From assembly GCA_963805325.1 (NCBI GenBank), contig CAWDTS010000002.1, positions 404,593 through 468,592 on the forward strand: a stretch of DNA of 64,000 nt, written 5' to 3'. The notes under the pieces were generated by a model. That model was not told where the DNA came from, made no database searches, and saw only the letters and a list, made by a program, of their open reading frames with translations. The DNA comes from DASWJZ01 sp963805325. Its GTDB lineage: Bacteria; Pseudomonadota; Alphaproteobacteria; Rhizobiales; Afifellaceae. The position numbers were made by a program, and so were the translations under genes. Of the stretch, positions 43,316-50,982 are shown one piece after another; within the stretch, counting starts at the first letter, position 1; each line of letters opens with the position of its first letter.

Positions 43316-43993
43316 ATGGCAGATACCAAAAACAATCTCGGGCCGCACGCCGGCGTCATTCTCGCGGGCGGCAAGAGCACGCGTATGGGTGTCGAAGACA
43401 AGGCGCTGATGCTGCTCGGCGGCAAGCCGATGATCGAGCGCGTGATCGAGCGGCTCCGGCCGCAGGTTGAGCGCATCGTGATCAGCGCCAACGGCGACCT
43501 CTCGCGCTTCTCGGCTTTTGGCCTACCGGTCGTCTCCGACGCGTTCGAGGGCTATGTCGGGCCACTCGCCGGGCTCCACGCCGGGATGCTCTGGTCGGAG
43601 GCAAATCTCCCCGAGGCGCGCTTCATCGTCAGCGTCGCGGCCGACACGCCGTTCTTCTCCACCGACCTCGTCGCGCGGCTGGCGGAAGGCTGCGGACGCG
43701 ACGAGAATACCGTTGCGCTTGCCGCTTCGACCAACGGCACGCATCCGATCTTCGGGCTCTGGCCGGTCAAGCTCGCAGACGGGCTGGAGCGGCTTCTGGC
43801 GAGCGGCAAGACCGGCAAGATGCTCGACTTCGCCGACCGCTTCATGCGCCTCAACGTACCCTTCGACGATATCGTGCTCCCCGACGGCAAGACCGTCGAC
43901 CCGTTCTTCAACGTCAACACTCCCGAACACGCCGCCGAGGCGGAGGCGGTCGTCGCCGCGCTCGAAGGCCGCGTCACGAGCCCGGTCTCGTAG
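43316..43993 (+). CDS. mobA: Molybdenum cofactor guanylyltransferase
   Basis: MobA joins GMP to molybdopterin to make MGD, the cofactor form used by AioA. The 225-residue protein has the nucleotidyltransferase loop VILAGGKSTRMGVEDKAL, the catalytic-metal VSVAADTPFF and the C-terminal DPFFNVNTPEHAAEAE. I chose ATG 43316 on homology; the frame is open for 108 nt upstream but that part does not resemble MobA. It is divergent from mrp and 3.6 kb from moaA, in a region that gathers Moco genes near aioBA. Confidence 0.92.
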   Translation: MADTKNNLGPHAGVILAGGKSTRMGVEDKALMLLGGKPMIERVIERLRPQVERIVISANGDLSRFSAFGLPVVSDAFEGYVGPLAGLHAGMLWSEANLPEARFIVSVAADTPFFSTDLVARLAEGCGRDENTVALAASTNGTHPIFGLWPVKLADGLERLLASGKTGKMLDFADRFMRLNVPFDDIVLPDGKTVDPFFNVNTPEHAAEAEAVVAALEGRVTSPVS

Positions 43994-44094
43994 CGAAATC
44001 GCCCCGCACGGGGCCCCGCGGTCGGTCGCAGCAAAGGCTTTGCTTCGCGCCGGAATGGCGGCACACTCCTTGCACCACTGCCGCCGGGCGGCAG

Positions 44095-44115
44095 ACCCGG
44101 CCTGTACGGCCGGGT
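44095..44115 (+). promoter_or_regulatory. Hairpin in the leader of the second amino acid-binding protein gene
   Basis: ACCCGGCC and GGCCGGGT form an 8-bp stem around TGTAC, ending 24 nt before the ATG at 44140 and close to the ribosome binding site GGGAG. It could affect translation or stability. It may instead be the end of mobA transcription; no U-run follows. Confidence 0.45.
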
Positions 44116-44139
44116 GCTCACAGGGAACAGGGAGCCAAA

Positions 44140-44922
44140 ATGTACAAGAATCTGAAGTTGTTGGCGGCCATGGCCGCTGCGGTCGCAGTAACCGCCGGGG
44201 CGGCCCAAGCGAAAGACTGGACCACGGTCCGCATCGCCATGGACGCGACCTACCCGCCTTTCGAGTCGCTTGACCCGAGCGGCGCGATCGTCGGCTTCGA
44301 CAAGGACATCGCCGATGCGCTCTGCGCGCAGATGAAGGTGACCTGCGAGTTCACAAACCAGGCGTGGGACGGCATCATTCCGGGTCTCCTCGCCAACAAA
44401 TACGATGCGATCCTTTCCTCCATGTCGATCACCGAAGAGCGCATGAAGCAGATCGACTTCACGGAGAAGTACTACAACACGCCGCCGGCAATCGCCGTGC
44501 CCAACGACTCGACCCTGAAGGGCGTCACGCCTGACGATCTCAAGGGCATCACGATCGGCGCACAGACTTCGACGACGCACGCGAACTATGCACAGGAGAA
44601 GTTCCCCGGCGCCGAGGTGAAGATCTATCCCTCTCCCGACGAGTACAAGCTCGACCTTGAGAACGGCCGTCTCGACGCGGCGATCGACGATGTCGTCGTG
44701 CTCGACGAATGGACCAAGAGCGACGACGGCAAGTGCTGCAAGGTTCTGGGCGTGCTGCCGATCGATCCGGTCATCAACGGCGTCGGCGCCGGGGTCGGGC
44801 TGCGCAAGGACGACGGCGACCTCAAGGCAATGTTCAACGCGGCGATCGAGGCGATCCGCGCCGACGGGACCTACAAGAAGATCAACGACAAGTACTTCTC
44901 GTTCGACGTCTACGGAAGTTGA
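44140..44922 (+). CDS. Polar amino acid-binding periplasmic protein (SBP family 3)
   Basis: A 260-residue exported solute-binding protein. The signal peptide (LAAMAAAVAVTAGAAQAKDW) is followed by an SBP family 3 fold: RIAMDATYPPFESLDPSGAI, the WDGIIPGLLANKYDAILSSM segment and C-terminal DGTYKKINDKYFSFDVYGS. This layout is of the HisJ/ArtJ/lysine-arginine-ornithine type, so cationic amino acids are the likely ligands. GGGAGCC precedes the ATG. A perfect hairpin follows before the permease genes. Confidence 0.92.
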   Translation: MYKNLKLLAAMAAAVAVTAGAAQAKDWTTVRIAMDATYPPFESLDPSGAIVGFDKDIADALCAQMKVTCEFTNQAWDGIIPGLLANKYDAILSSMSITEERMKQIDFTEKYYNTPPAIAVPNDSTLKGVTPDDLKGITIGAQTSTTHANYAQEKFPGAEVKIYPSPDEYKLDLENGRLDAAIDDVVVLDEWTKSDDGKCCKVLGVLPIDPVINGVGAGVGLRKDDGDLKAMFNAAIEAIRADGTYKKINDKYFSFDVYGS

Positions 44923-44946
44923 ACGGGTGGCCTTTATGAGCAATCC

Positions 44947-44971
44947 TGCGGCGGGGACGTTCCCCGCCGCA
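44947..44971 (+). promoter_or_regulatory. Strong hairpin between binding-protein and permease genes
   Basis: TGCGGCGGGGA and TCCCCGCCGCA pair perfectly over 11 bp around CGT, 24 nt after the binding-protein stop and 38 nt before the first permease. As with aapJ/aapQ, it likely protects the upstream mRNA and reduces readthrough. Confidence 0.75.
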
Positions 44972-45009
44972 TTGCGTTGACGAGGACGTGAGGGGGCTCG
45001 CGCCGGCTG

Positions 45010-45768
45010 ATGCAAGATCTCCTGCATCTTCTCTCATTTGGCCCTGACGGCTGGGGCGATGAAATCGTCGCCGGCACCTGGTTGACGATCAGGCTGGCGC
45101 TTGCGACGCTCCCGTTCGGACTGGTCCTGGGCTTCTTCGTGTCGCTCGCAAAAAGAAGCGAGGCGGCGTGGCTGCGCTTTTTGGGCGAGGCCTTCTCGAC
45201 AATCTTCCGCGGGCTGCCGGAGCTCCTCACCATCTTCATCGTCTATTTCGGCGCGTCGCTCGGATTTCAATGGTTGATCCACCTGTTCTCCGACGCGACC
45301 GTCGAGATCAGCGGCTTCGTGGCCGGCGTTATTGCGCTCGGCGTGGTCTTCGCCGCCTATGCGAGCGAAGTCTTCACCGCCGCCTTCAACGGCATCGCGA
45401 AAGGCCAGTGGGAGGGCGGCGCCGCAATTGGTCTGCGCCGCCGGCAAACGATGCGGCTCGTCGTCTTCCCGCAGCTCATCCGGCTGGCGCTCCCCGGTCT
45501 CGCCAATCTCTGGCTGATCCTTCTCAAGGACACGTCGCTAGTCTCCGTCATCTCGATCAACGATCTCCTGCGTATGACCTATCAGGCGGTGAGCTACACC
45601 AAGCAGCCGTTCTTCCTCTATTTCGTCGCCTGCATGATCTACCTGGTGATGTCGATCATCTCGTCGTTCGGCATCACCGCGATCGAGCGCTGGGCGGAGC
45701 GCGGCGAGCGCTCGCGCACGGCGACGCGCCCGATGACAATCGCGCAAGAAGAGGCAGCTGCGCAATGA
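45010..45768 (+). CDS. Polar amino acid ABC transporter permease (HisQ type)
   Basis: A 252-residue inner-membrane permease with about five hydrophobic segments. The ATPase-contact loop is visible around residues 133-150 (GQWEGGAAIGLRRRQTMRLV). The paired-gene arrangement with the following permease (stop overlaps the next ATG as ATGA) matches HisQ/HisM. The window has no ATPase gene of this transporter; it must be elsewhere or be shared. A GAGGGGG lies 13 nt upstream of the ATG. Confidence 0.92.
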   Translation: MQDLLHLLSFGPDGWGDEIVAGTWLTIRLALATLPFGLVLGFFVSLAKRSEAAWLRFLGEAFSTIFRGLPELLTIFIVYFGASLGFQWLIHLFSDATVEISGFVAGVIALGVVFAAYASEVFTAAFNGIAKGQWEGGAAIGLRRRQTMRLVVFPQLIRLALPGLANLWLILLKDTSLVSVISINDLLRMTYQAVSYTKQPFFLYFVACMIYLVMSIISSFGITAIERWAERGERSRTATRPMTIAQEEAAAQ

Positions 45769-46499
45769 TGCCCGACCTCATGCAGCACTATGGGCTGAAG
45801 CTGCTGCAGGGCCTTGGTGTCACGCTGGAGCTCGTCGTCGTCTCCATCATCTGCGGGGCGATCCTCGCGATACCTCTCGCCATGGCGCGGCTATCGAAGA
45901 ACCGCGTCATTGCCGGACTCGCCTTCGGCTACGTCTACTTCTTCCGCGGCACGCCGCTCCTGGCGCAGCTCTTCCTGATCTATTACGGCGCCGGACAGTT
46001 CGTCGGTCCGCTCAAGGCGATCGGGCTTTGGGGTTTCTTCCGCGACGCCTTCAACTGCGCCGCCTTCGCCTTCACGATCAACACCGCCGCCTATCAGGCG
46101 GAGATCTATCGCGGCGCCATCCGTTCGGTGCCGCGCGGCCAATGGGAGGCAGCGCATTCGCTCGGCCTTCACGTCGGCCCGACGCTCCTGAAGATCGTCT
46201 TCCCGCAGGCCGCGATTATCGCGCTCCGCCCGCTCGGCAACGAGATCATCCTGATGATCAAGGGCTCGGCGGTGGCGAGCATCGTCACCGTTTTCGATCT
46301 GATGGGCGAGACGAAACTCGCCTTCTCGCGCAGCTACGATCTCACGATCTACCTCTACGCCGCGGTGCTTTACCTGCTCCTCGTCGAATCGATCCGGCGC
46401 GTGTGGAACGTGCTGGAGCTGCGCCTGACGCGGCACCTGCGGCGCGACAACCAGCCGCGGCAGGCCAAGCCTGCTGACCTCGTGCCCGCGACGCGCTAG
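45765..46499 (+). CDS. Polar amino acid ABC transporter permease (HisM type)
   Basis: A 244-residue permease, the partner of the preceding gene. It begins with ATG overlapping the previous stop. The ATPase-contact loop is RGQWEAAHSLGLHVGPTLLK (residues ~126-145). Hydrophobic helices near residues 15-40, 50-75, 90-110, 165-190 and 200-220 are visible. The expected downstream ATP-binding gene is missing; the next gene is a dehydrogenase. Confidence 0.92.
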   Translation: MMPDLMQHYGLKLLQGLGVTLELVVVSIICGAILAIPLAMARLSKNRVIAGLAFGYVYFFRGTPLLAQLFLIYYGAGQFVGPLKAIGLWGFFRDAFNCAAFAFTINTAAYQAEIYRGAIRSVPRGQWEAAHSLGLHVGPTLLKIVFPQAAIIALRPLGNEIILMIKGSAVASIVTVFDLMGETKLAFSRSYDLTIYLYAAVLYLLLVESIRRVWNVLELRLTRHLRRDNQPRQAKPADLVPATR

Positions 46500-46536
46500 A
46501 CCAAGCTCCGAGTTTTTAGACCAATCGGAGAAAGAC

Positions 46537-47409
46537 ATGGCCAAGGTCGCCTTCATCGGGCTCGGCGTGATGGGCTATCCCATGGCGCGACATCTCGCCA
46601 AGAAGGGCGGACATGAACTGACCGTCTATAACCGAACGCAGGAAAAAGCCGCGAAATGGGTGGCGGAGAACGGCGGCCGGCATGCCGACACTCCGCGCGC
46701 CGCCGCCGAGGGACAGGACTTCGTCTTCTCCTGCGTGGGAAATGACGACGACCTCCGCTCCGTAACGCTCGGGGATTCCGGCGCCATTGGCGGCATGAAG
46801 AAGGGCGCGATCCTCATCGACAACACGACGGCGAGCGCAGCCGTGGCGCGCGAGCTCGGCGAGGCGGCAGCGGCGCGCGGCGTCGGCTTCCTCGATGCGC
46901 CGGTCTCCGGCGGACAGGCGGGCGCAGAGAACGGCGTGCTGACGGTGATGGTCGGCGGCGAACAGGCGACCTACGACAAGGCGAAGCCGGTGATCAACTC
47001 CTACGCCCGCATGGTCGGACTAATGGGCGCCGTCGGCGCCGGGCAGCTCACCAAGATGGTCAACCAGATCTGCATCGCCGGCCTCGTGCAGGGACTGTCG
47101 GAAGGCATCCACTTCGCGAAGAAGGCGGGGCTCGACGTGGAGAAGGTGATCGGCGTGATCTCCAAGGGCGCGGCGCAGTCGTGGCAGATGGAGAACCGCT
47201 GGAAGACGATGAACGAAGACCACTTCACGCACGGATTCGCGGTCAACTGGATGCGCAAGGATCTCGCGATCTGCTTGGAGACGGCGCGGGAGAACAAGGC
47301 GCATCTTCCCGTCGCGGCGCTCGTCGATCAGTTCTACTCACAGGTCCAGGCAATGGGCGGCGAGCGCTGGGATACTTCGAGCCTGATCGCGCTGCTTGAA
47401 CGGAAGTAG
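46537..47409 (+). CDS. 3-hydroxyisobutyrate/tartronate semialdehyde dehydrogenase family protein
   Basis: A 290-residue beta-hydroxyacid dehydrogenase. N-terminal Rossmann motif KVAFIGLGVMGYPMARHL, the substrate segment FLDAPVSGGQAGAENGVLTV and the catalytic lysine region GAGQLTKMVNQICIAG are clear. NADPH and semialdehyde are likely partners; members include GarR, MmsB and glyoxylate/succinic semialdehyde reductases, which I cannot separate. GGAGAAAGAC precedes the ATG. It follows the amino-acid transporter by 37 nt and may use a product of amino acid breakdown. Confidence 0.92.
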   Translation: MAKVAFIGLGVMGYPMARHLAKKGGHELTVYNRTQEKAAKWVAENGGRHADTPRAAAEGQDFVFSCVGNDDDLRSVTLGDSGAIGGMKKGAILIDNTTASAAVARELGEAAAARGVGFLDAPVSGGQAGAENGVLTVMVGGEQATYDKAKPVINSYARMVGLMGAVGAGQLTKMVNQICIAGLVQGLSEGIHFAKKAGLDVEKVIGVISKGAAQSWQMENRWKTMNEDHFTHGFAVNWMRKDLAICLETARENKAHLPVAALVDQFYSQVQAMGGERWDTSSLIALLERK

Positions 47410-47415
47410 GCGCGC

Positions 47416-48105
47416 TTGCGCGTCCGCGCGGAGGTCGCGGCGATCCTCGCCGAGCTGAAATCGCTTGGAAGCGAGGAGAACCGTTCGGGGCAGGCGCGCT
47501 TCGGCATCAATACGAAGCGCGCCTACGGCGTCTCGATCGCCAATCTTCGTCCGATCGCGCGGCGGCTGAAGCGCGACCACGATCTCGCCGCCGGGCTTTG
47601 GGCCACCGGCGTACACGAGGCGCGCATCCTCGCGGCCTATGTCGACGAGCCGGCGAAAGTGACGCCGGCGCAGATGAACGCCTGGGTCGCGGACTTTGAT
47701 TCCTGGGACCTCTGCGACCAGGTCACGAGCAATCTTTTCGTCCGCACGCCGCATGTCGAGACGAAGATCGCGAAGTGGGCGAAGGATCGCCGCGAGTTCG
47801 TGCGCCGTGCCGCTTTCGCGCTGCTGGCCGCCTATACGGTCCACGGCAAGAGCGTGCCCGACGCGGCGTTCCTTAAGTTCCTGCCGCTGATCGAGAAGCA
47901 CGCGACGGACCCGCGCAATTTCGTCAGGAAGGCCGTGAACTGGGCGCTGCGTCAGATCGGCAAGCACTCGCTTGCGCTGCATGCCCCTGCCCTTTCGCTC
48001 GCCGAAAAGCTCGCTGCGTCGGACGACAAGACGGCGCGTTGGATCGGCAAGGACGCCGCGAAGGAGCTTTCCGATCCGAAGCAGATCGCGCGGCTTCAGC
48101 GCTGA
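47416..48105 (+). CDS. DNA alkylation repair protein (AlkD/HEAT-repeat family)
   Basis: A 229-residue all-helical protein of the AlkD-like DNA glycosylase superfamily. The characteristic stretches are GVSIANLRPIARRLKRDHDL, the DFDSWDLCDQVTSNLF segment with the active-site tryptophan/aspartate region, and the RRAAFALLAAYTVHGKS HEAT-like repeat. It would release N3/N7-alkylated bases. The start is TTG at 47416, 6 nt after the preceding gene, with GGAAG upstream. The two genes are probably co-transcribed but functionally unrelated. Confidence 0.88.
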   Translation: MRVRAEVAAILAELKSLGSEENRSGQARFGINTKRAYGVSIANLRPIARRLKRDHDLAAGLWATGVHEARILAAYVDEPAKVTPAQMNAWVADFDSWDLCDQVTSNLFVRTPHVETKIAKWAKDRREFVRRAAFALLAAYTVHGKSVPDAAFLKFLPLIEKHATDPRNFVRKAVNWALRQIGKHSLALHAPALSLAEKLAASDDKTARWIGKDAAKELSDPKQIARLQR

Positions 48106-48109
48106 CCGC

Positions 48110-48922
48110 TCAGGCCTGCGCCAGCAGATAGACGCCGAACGCAAGCATCGCGGCGCCGCTGACGCGGGCGATCCACCGGCCGAAGGGACCGAGTTTCTCG
48201 ACGAGAATGAAGGCTGCCAGCGCCGCCGCCCACAGAAGGTTCATGACGCCGCCGAAGAACATGAGGAGCATCACGACCCAGCAGCAGCCAAGGCAGAAGA
48301 ATCCGTGGCGAAGGCCCATCGACAGCGCTCCGATCCTGCCTTCGCGCCAGTTGTTCAAAACGAAATCTAGCGGCGAGCGGCATTTGTCGAGGCAGGCATA
48401 TTTGGCCGGCGTGAACTGATAGAGCCCGGCCGCCACAAAGAGCGCACCTCCGAGAACCGCGCTCGTGGTCTCCATCATCGGCGCCATCAGCGCCGCCTGC
48501 TCAAGGCTCCATTCAGCCAAGGTAGCGGCGAGACTGAACGCACCCCAGGCGGCGAGGTAGCCGGCGGCGAAGATCGCGGTCGGCACATAAGGCCAGCCCT
48601 GCGCACGCTTACGCCGGTTCACGGCGGCGAAGATCAGGATGATCGGAGCGGCACTCGGCACCATCATCCCCACCATCATCACGCACCACATGAAGAGGAT
48701 CAGCATGAAGTGCGCAGCGCTCCACGGCATCGGAGCGGCGGACATGACCATGCCCGCCATGTCGCCGGAGGCGGACATCCCCGCCATACCGCGCGCCTGG
48801 AACCACAGATAGAGCCAGGCGATTGCCGTCACGGCCAAGAGCGCGGCGACGATCGTGACCCGCTCGCGCCGCAGCAGCGGTTCCAAGGGCGACGCCGCGG
48901 GGCCGTTCGAGACGTCGGTCAT
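48110..48922 (-). CDS. DUF2182 integral membrane protein (predicted metal-binding)
   Basis: A 270-residue membrane protein of the DUF2182 group, with about seven hydrophobic segments. An N-terminal extracytoplasmic loop is rich in methionine (MAGMSASGDMAGMVMSAAPM, residues ~46-65), and the conserved WCVMMVGMMVPSAAP helix and GFFCLGCCWVVMLLMF helix carry further Met and Cys. This suggests binding of a soft metal such as copper. Its partner is the DUF1326 gene 42 nt upstream on the same strand, a pairing I know from other genomes. The biochemical role is unknown. Confidence 0.88.
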   Translation of the reverse strand: MTDVSNGPAASPLEPLLRRERVTIVAALLAVTAIAWLYLWFQARGMAGMSASGDMAGMVMSAAPMPWSAAHFMLILFMWCVMMVGMMVPSAAPIILIFAAVNRRKRAQGWPYVPTAIFAAGYLAAWGAFSLAATLAEWSLEQAALMAPMMETTSAVLGGALFVAAGLYQFTPAKYACLDKCRSPLDFVLNNWREGRIGALSMGLRHGFFCLGCCWVVMLLMFFGGVMNLLWAAALAAFILVEKLGPFGRWIARVSGAAMLAFGVYLLAQA

Positions 48923-48964
48923 CGGAGAGTTCCTAAGCGGCCTGCGAAAACCTCTGGCGTCGGC

Positions 48965-49588
48965 CTAGACCGCCCAGGTGAAGGGCGCGAAGTGGCCGTT
49001 GTTGCCCTTCCCATCGAGGTCGACGTCGAGCCCGAAGCCATGCACGTGATACGCGGTCGACCTGGCGAGCGCGACCCGCTTGTTCGCCGGGTGCTCGGAG
49101 TTGTCGATGACGATCGGGCTGCCCTTCTCGCTCTTCGAGGGAACGCCTTCGATGGCGAAAGACAGCGTATCCGCAATCGAGGTCGAGCGCTTCAGCCCGT
49201 CCATGCTGAACTCGATGGGCTTGAATTCAACGCCGCGGAAGTCGCTCACAAGGTTCTCGCGGATGAACGTCGGCGGGCCGCCGGCTTCCCCGCTGACAAT
49301 CGCTGCGAGCGCCTTGCGCTGCGCATCGTTTGCCTTCTCGTCCACCACGCCGGCGAAAATCCAGTTGCCGTCCGACATCACCTTGCCGGAGCGGATGAAG
49401 AGCGAGAACTTCAACCCGTCGAGCCGCGTGTCGCCGTAGTGTCCCTCATCGATCCGATACACCTGGACGGCGGTGCAGTGGTCGTGCGTCACGGCCCCTT
49501 GCGAGTTGGTGAAAATGCAGGGGCACAGATAGTCGCAGTTGCAGCTCTCCATGAACTCGCCGCTGAGCTTCCATTTCGCTTCCTGCAT
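48965..49588 (-). CDS. DUF1326 protein with N-terminal cysteine cluster
   Basis: A 207-residue soluble protein. The N-terminus carries MESCNCDYLCPCIF, four cysteines in a compact cluster that could bind a metal. The rest is beta-rich (GNWIFAGVVDEKANDAQ, IDNSEHPANKRVALARSTAY). The family is widely paired with DUF2182. The ATG at 49588 gives normal length with GGGAG ten nt upstream. It is the first of the two genes. A metal-handling or cofactor role is a guess from the pairing. Confidence 0.9.
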   Translation of the reverse strand: MQEAKWKLSGEFMESCNCDYLCPCIFTNSQGAVTHDHCTAVQVYRIDEGHYGDTRLDGLKFSLFIRSGKVMSDGNWIFAGVVDEKANDAQRKALAAIVSGEAGGPPTFIRENLVSDFRGVEFKPIEFSMDGLKRSTSIADTLSFAIEGVPSKSEKGSPIVIDNSEHPANKRVALARSTAYHVHGFGLDVDLDGKGNNGHFAPFTWAV

Positions 49589-49731
49589 CTTTTCGCGTCT
49601 CCCTGACGAGGGGTGCCGTTCTTCGCCGCTGCGCAGCACACTATCGCGTTTTCTGACAGAAACCGAAGGGATTTCAGGCAGCGCCGGCTCCTCGCCGGCG
49701 ACGCCTGCCGTCTGGGTGGTGACGAGGCCTG

Positions 49732-50181
49732 CTAATGCACCTCGACGAACGTATCATCGTCCTTGAGCGTCAACGTCGCGTGTCCGATCTCGGAGTTTGC
49801 GCTGCATTCAACTGCGATTGAGCGGTGCTTGCCGGTGCCCACCATGTCGACGACGCATTCGCCGGTCGCCTTGTATTCCTTGCGGCCGCCCCCCTCCTCC
49901 CGGCGAACGACCTGCACGGGAAAGACGTGGTGGTCTTCGGTCGCCGGCTGTTCACTCGACCCGATGAAAGCGAAGCCGTTGGGAGTCGCGAGGAAGAAGA
50001 CCTTCACCAGCCCGTCGGGCGTCGCGAGGTAGAAGTAGTTCTCGCATGACCTCGTGACCCCGGCGAGGATGAGGGTGCACTCCGTGGCATGCGTCCCGGC
50101 CTTCACTTCGGGCAGTTCGGCGGCCGCAAAAGCATTGGCCAGGACGGTCGAAAAGAGCAGCGGCAGGATCGTTCTCAGCAT
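49732..50181 (-). CDS. Exported protein of unknown function
   Basis: A 149-residue protein with a Sec signal (LRTILPLLFSTVLANAFAAA, residues 2-21). The mature part is beta-rich with three conserved-looking cysteines (ATECTLILAG, RSCENYFYL, ECSANSE), and it ends DDTFVEVH. I recognise no family. GGAGATGTC precedes the ATG. It is on the same strand as the DUF1326/2182 pair and the Lrp-type gene but separated by 66-143 nt on each side. Function is unknown. Confidence 0.7.
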   Translation of the reverse strand: MLRTILPLLFSTVLANAFAAAELPEVKAGTHATECTLILAGVTRSCENYFYLATPDGLVKVFFLATPNGFAFIGSSEQPATEDHHVFPVQVVRREEGGGRKEYKATGECVVDMVGTGKHRSIAVECSANSEIGHATLTLKDDDTFVEVH

Positions 50182-50247
50182 GACATCTCCATCTCGGAAC
50201 GGATCGCCGAGAGAACTCCGGCGACGATGGCGGCGGCCGTTGTCCTG

Positions 50248-50739
50248 CTATGAAGCTCTCTGCTTCGCCTGCGGGTCGAGTTGCATGTAGCCGAGCGGCA
50301 TCGCCGTCTCGTTCTTGATCGTCTGCATGGCGAAAGCCGACGATACGTCCATAATGTCGATCTTCGACACGAGCTTCTTGTAGAAGGCGTCGTAAGCCTC
50401 GATGTCCGGCACGACGACCTTCAACAGATAGTCGATCTGCCCGCTCATCCGGTAGAACTCGATCACTTCGGGGAAATCGCCGATCACCTTGGCGAAGCGC
50501 GTCAGCCAATCCTCGTTGTGCTGGTTGGTGGTGATCGACACGAACACCGTCACCTTGGCGTTCACCTTCGCCGGGTTGAGCACGGCGACGCGCCCCTTGA
50601 TGACCCCCTCCTCCTCCATCTTCTGGATGCGGCGCCAGCAGGGCGTCGTCGACAGGCCGACACGGCGGCCGATCTCGGCGACCGGCACGGTCGCGTCTTC
50701 CTGCAGGATGGTGAGGATCATGCGGTCGAGGCGGTCCAT
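50248..50739 (-). CDS. Lrp/AsnC family transcriptional regulator
   Basis: A 163-residue regulator. The N-terminal helix-turn-helix (DATVPVAEIGRRVGLSTTPCWRRIQKMEEEG) is followed by an RAM ligand-binding domain (residues ~65-150; VTVFVSITTNQHNEDWLTRF, YRMSGQIDYLLKVVVPD). AGGAAGCCCGCG precedes the ATG at 50739. It probably senses an amino acid. No amino-acid gene is directly adjacent, so it is likely a global or unlinked regulator. It is divergent from the sensor kinase gene. Confidence 0.93.
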   Translation of the reverse strand: MDRLDRMILTILQEDATVPVAEIGRRVGLSTTPCWRRIQKMEEEGVIKGRVAVLNPAKVNAKVTVFVSITTNQHNEDWLTRFAKVIGDFPEVIEFYRMSGQIDYLLKVVVPDIEAYDAFYKKLVSKIDIMDVSSAFAMQTIKNETAMPLGYMQLDPQAKQRAS

Positions 50740-50982
50740 CGCGGGCTTCCTGACGAAATTTCCGATTCCTACCCGTCCTGAACCGAATTCAATTTCCGTG
50801 CAATATTTCCGTCGTCGCGCCCCGACCTGAACGGATTTTCTCAAAGTGCGGGCCTGACACCCCCTTACGCGCATTCTCGTTCTCATCGGTTCGCCGCCGC
50901 ACCGGCCACGCCGAAAGGTCCCCGCTTAGGTGATCCTTAACCAGTACGGCTCGCGCAATCTTAACGGGGCGCGTGCAATCCC

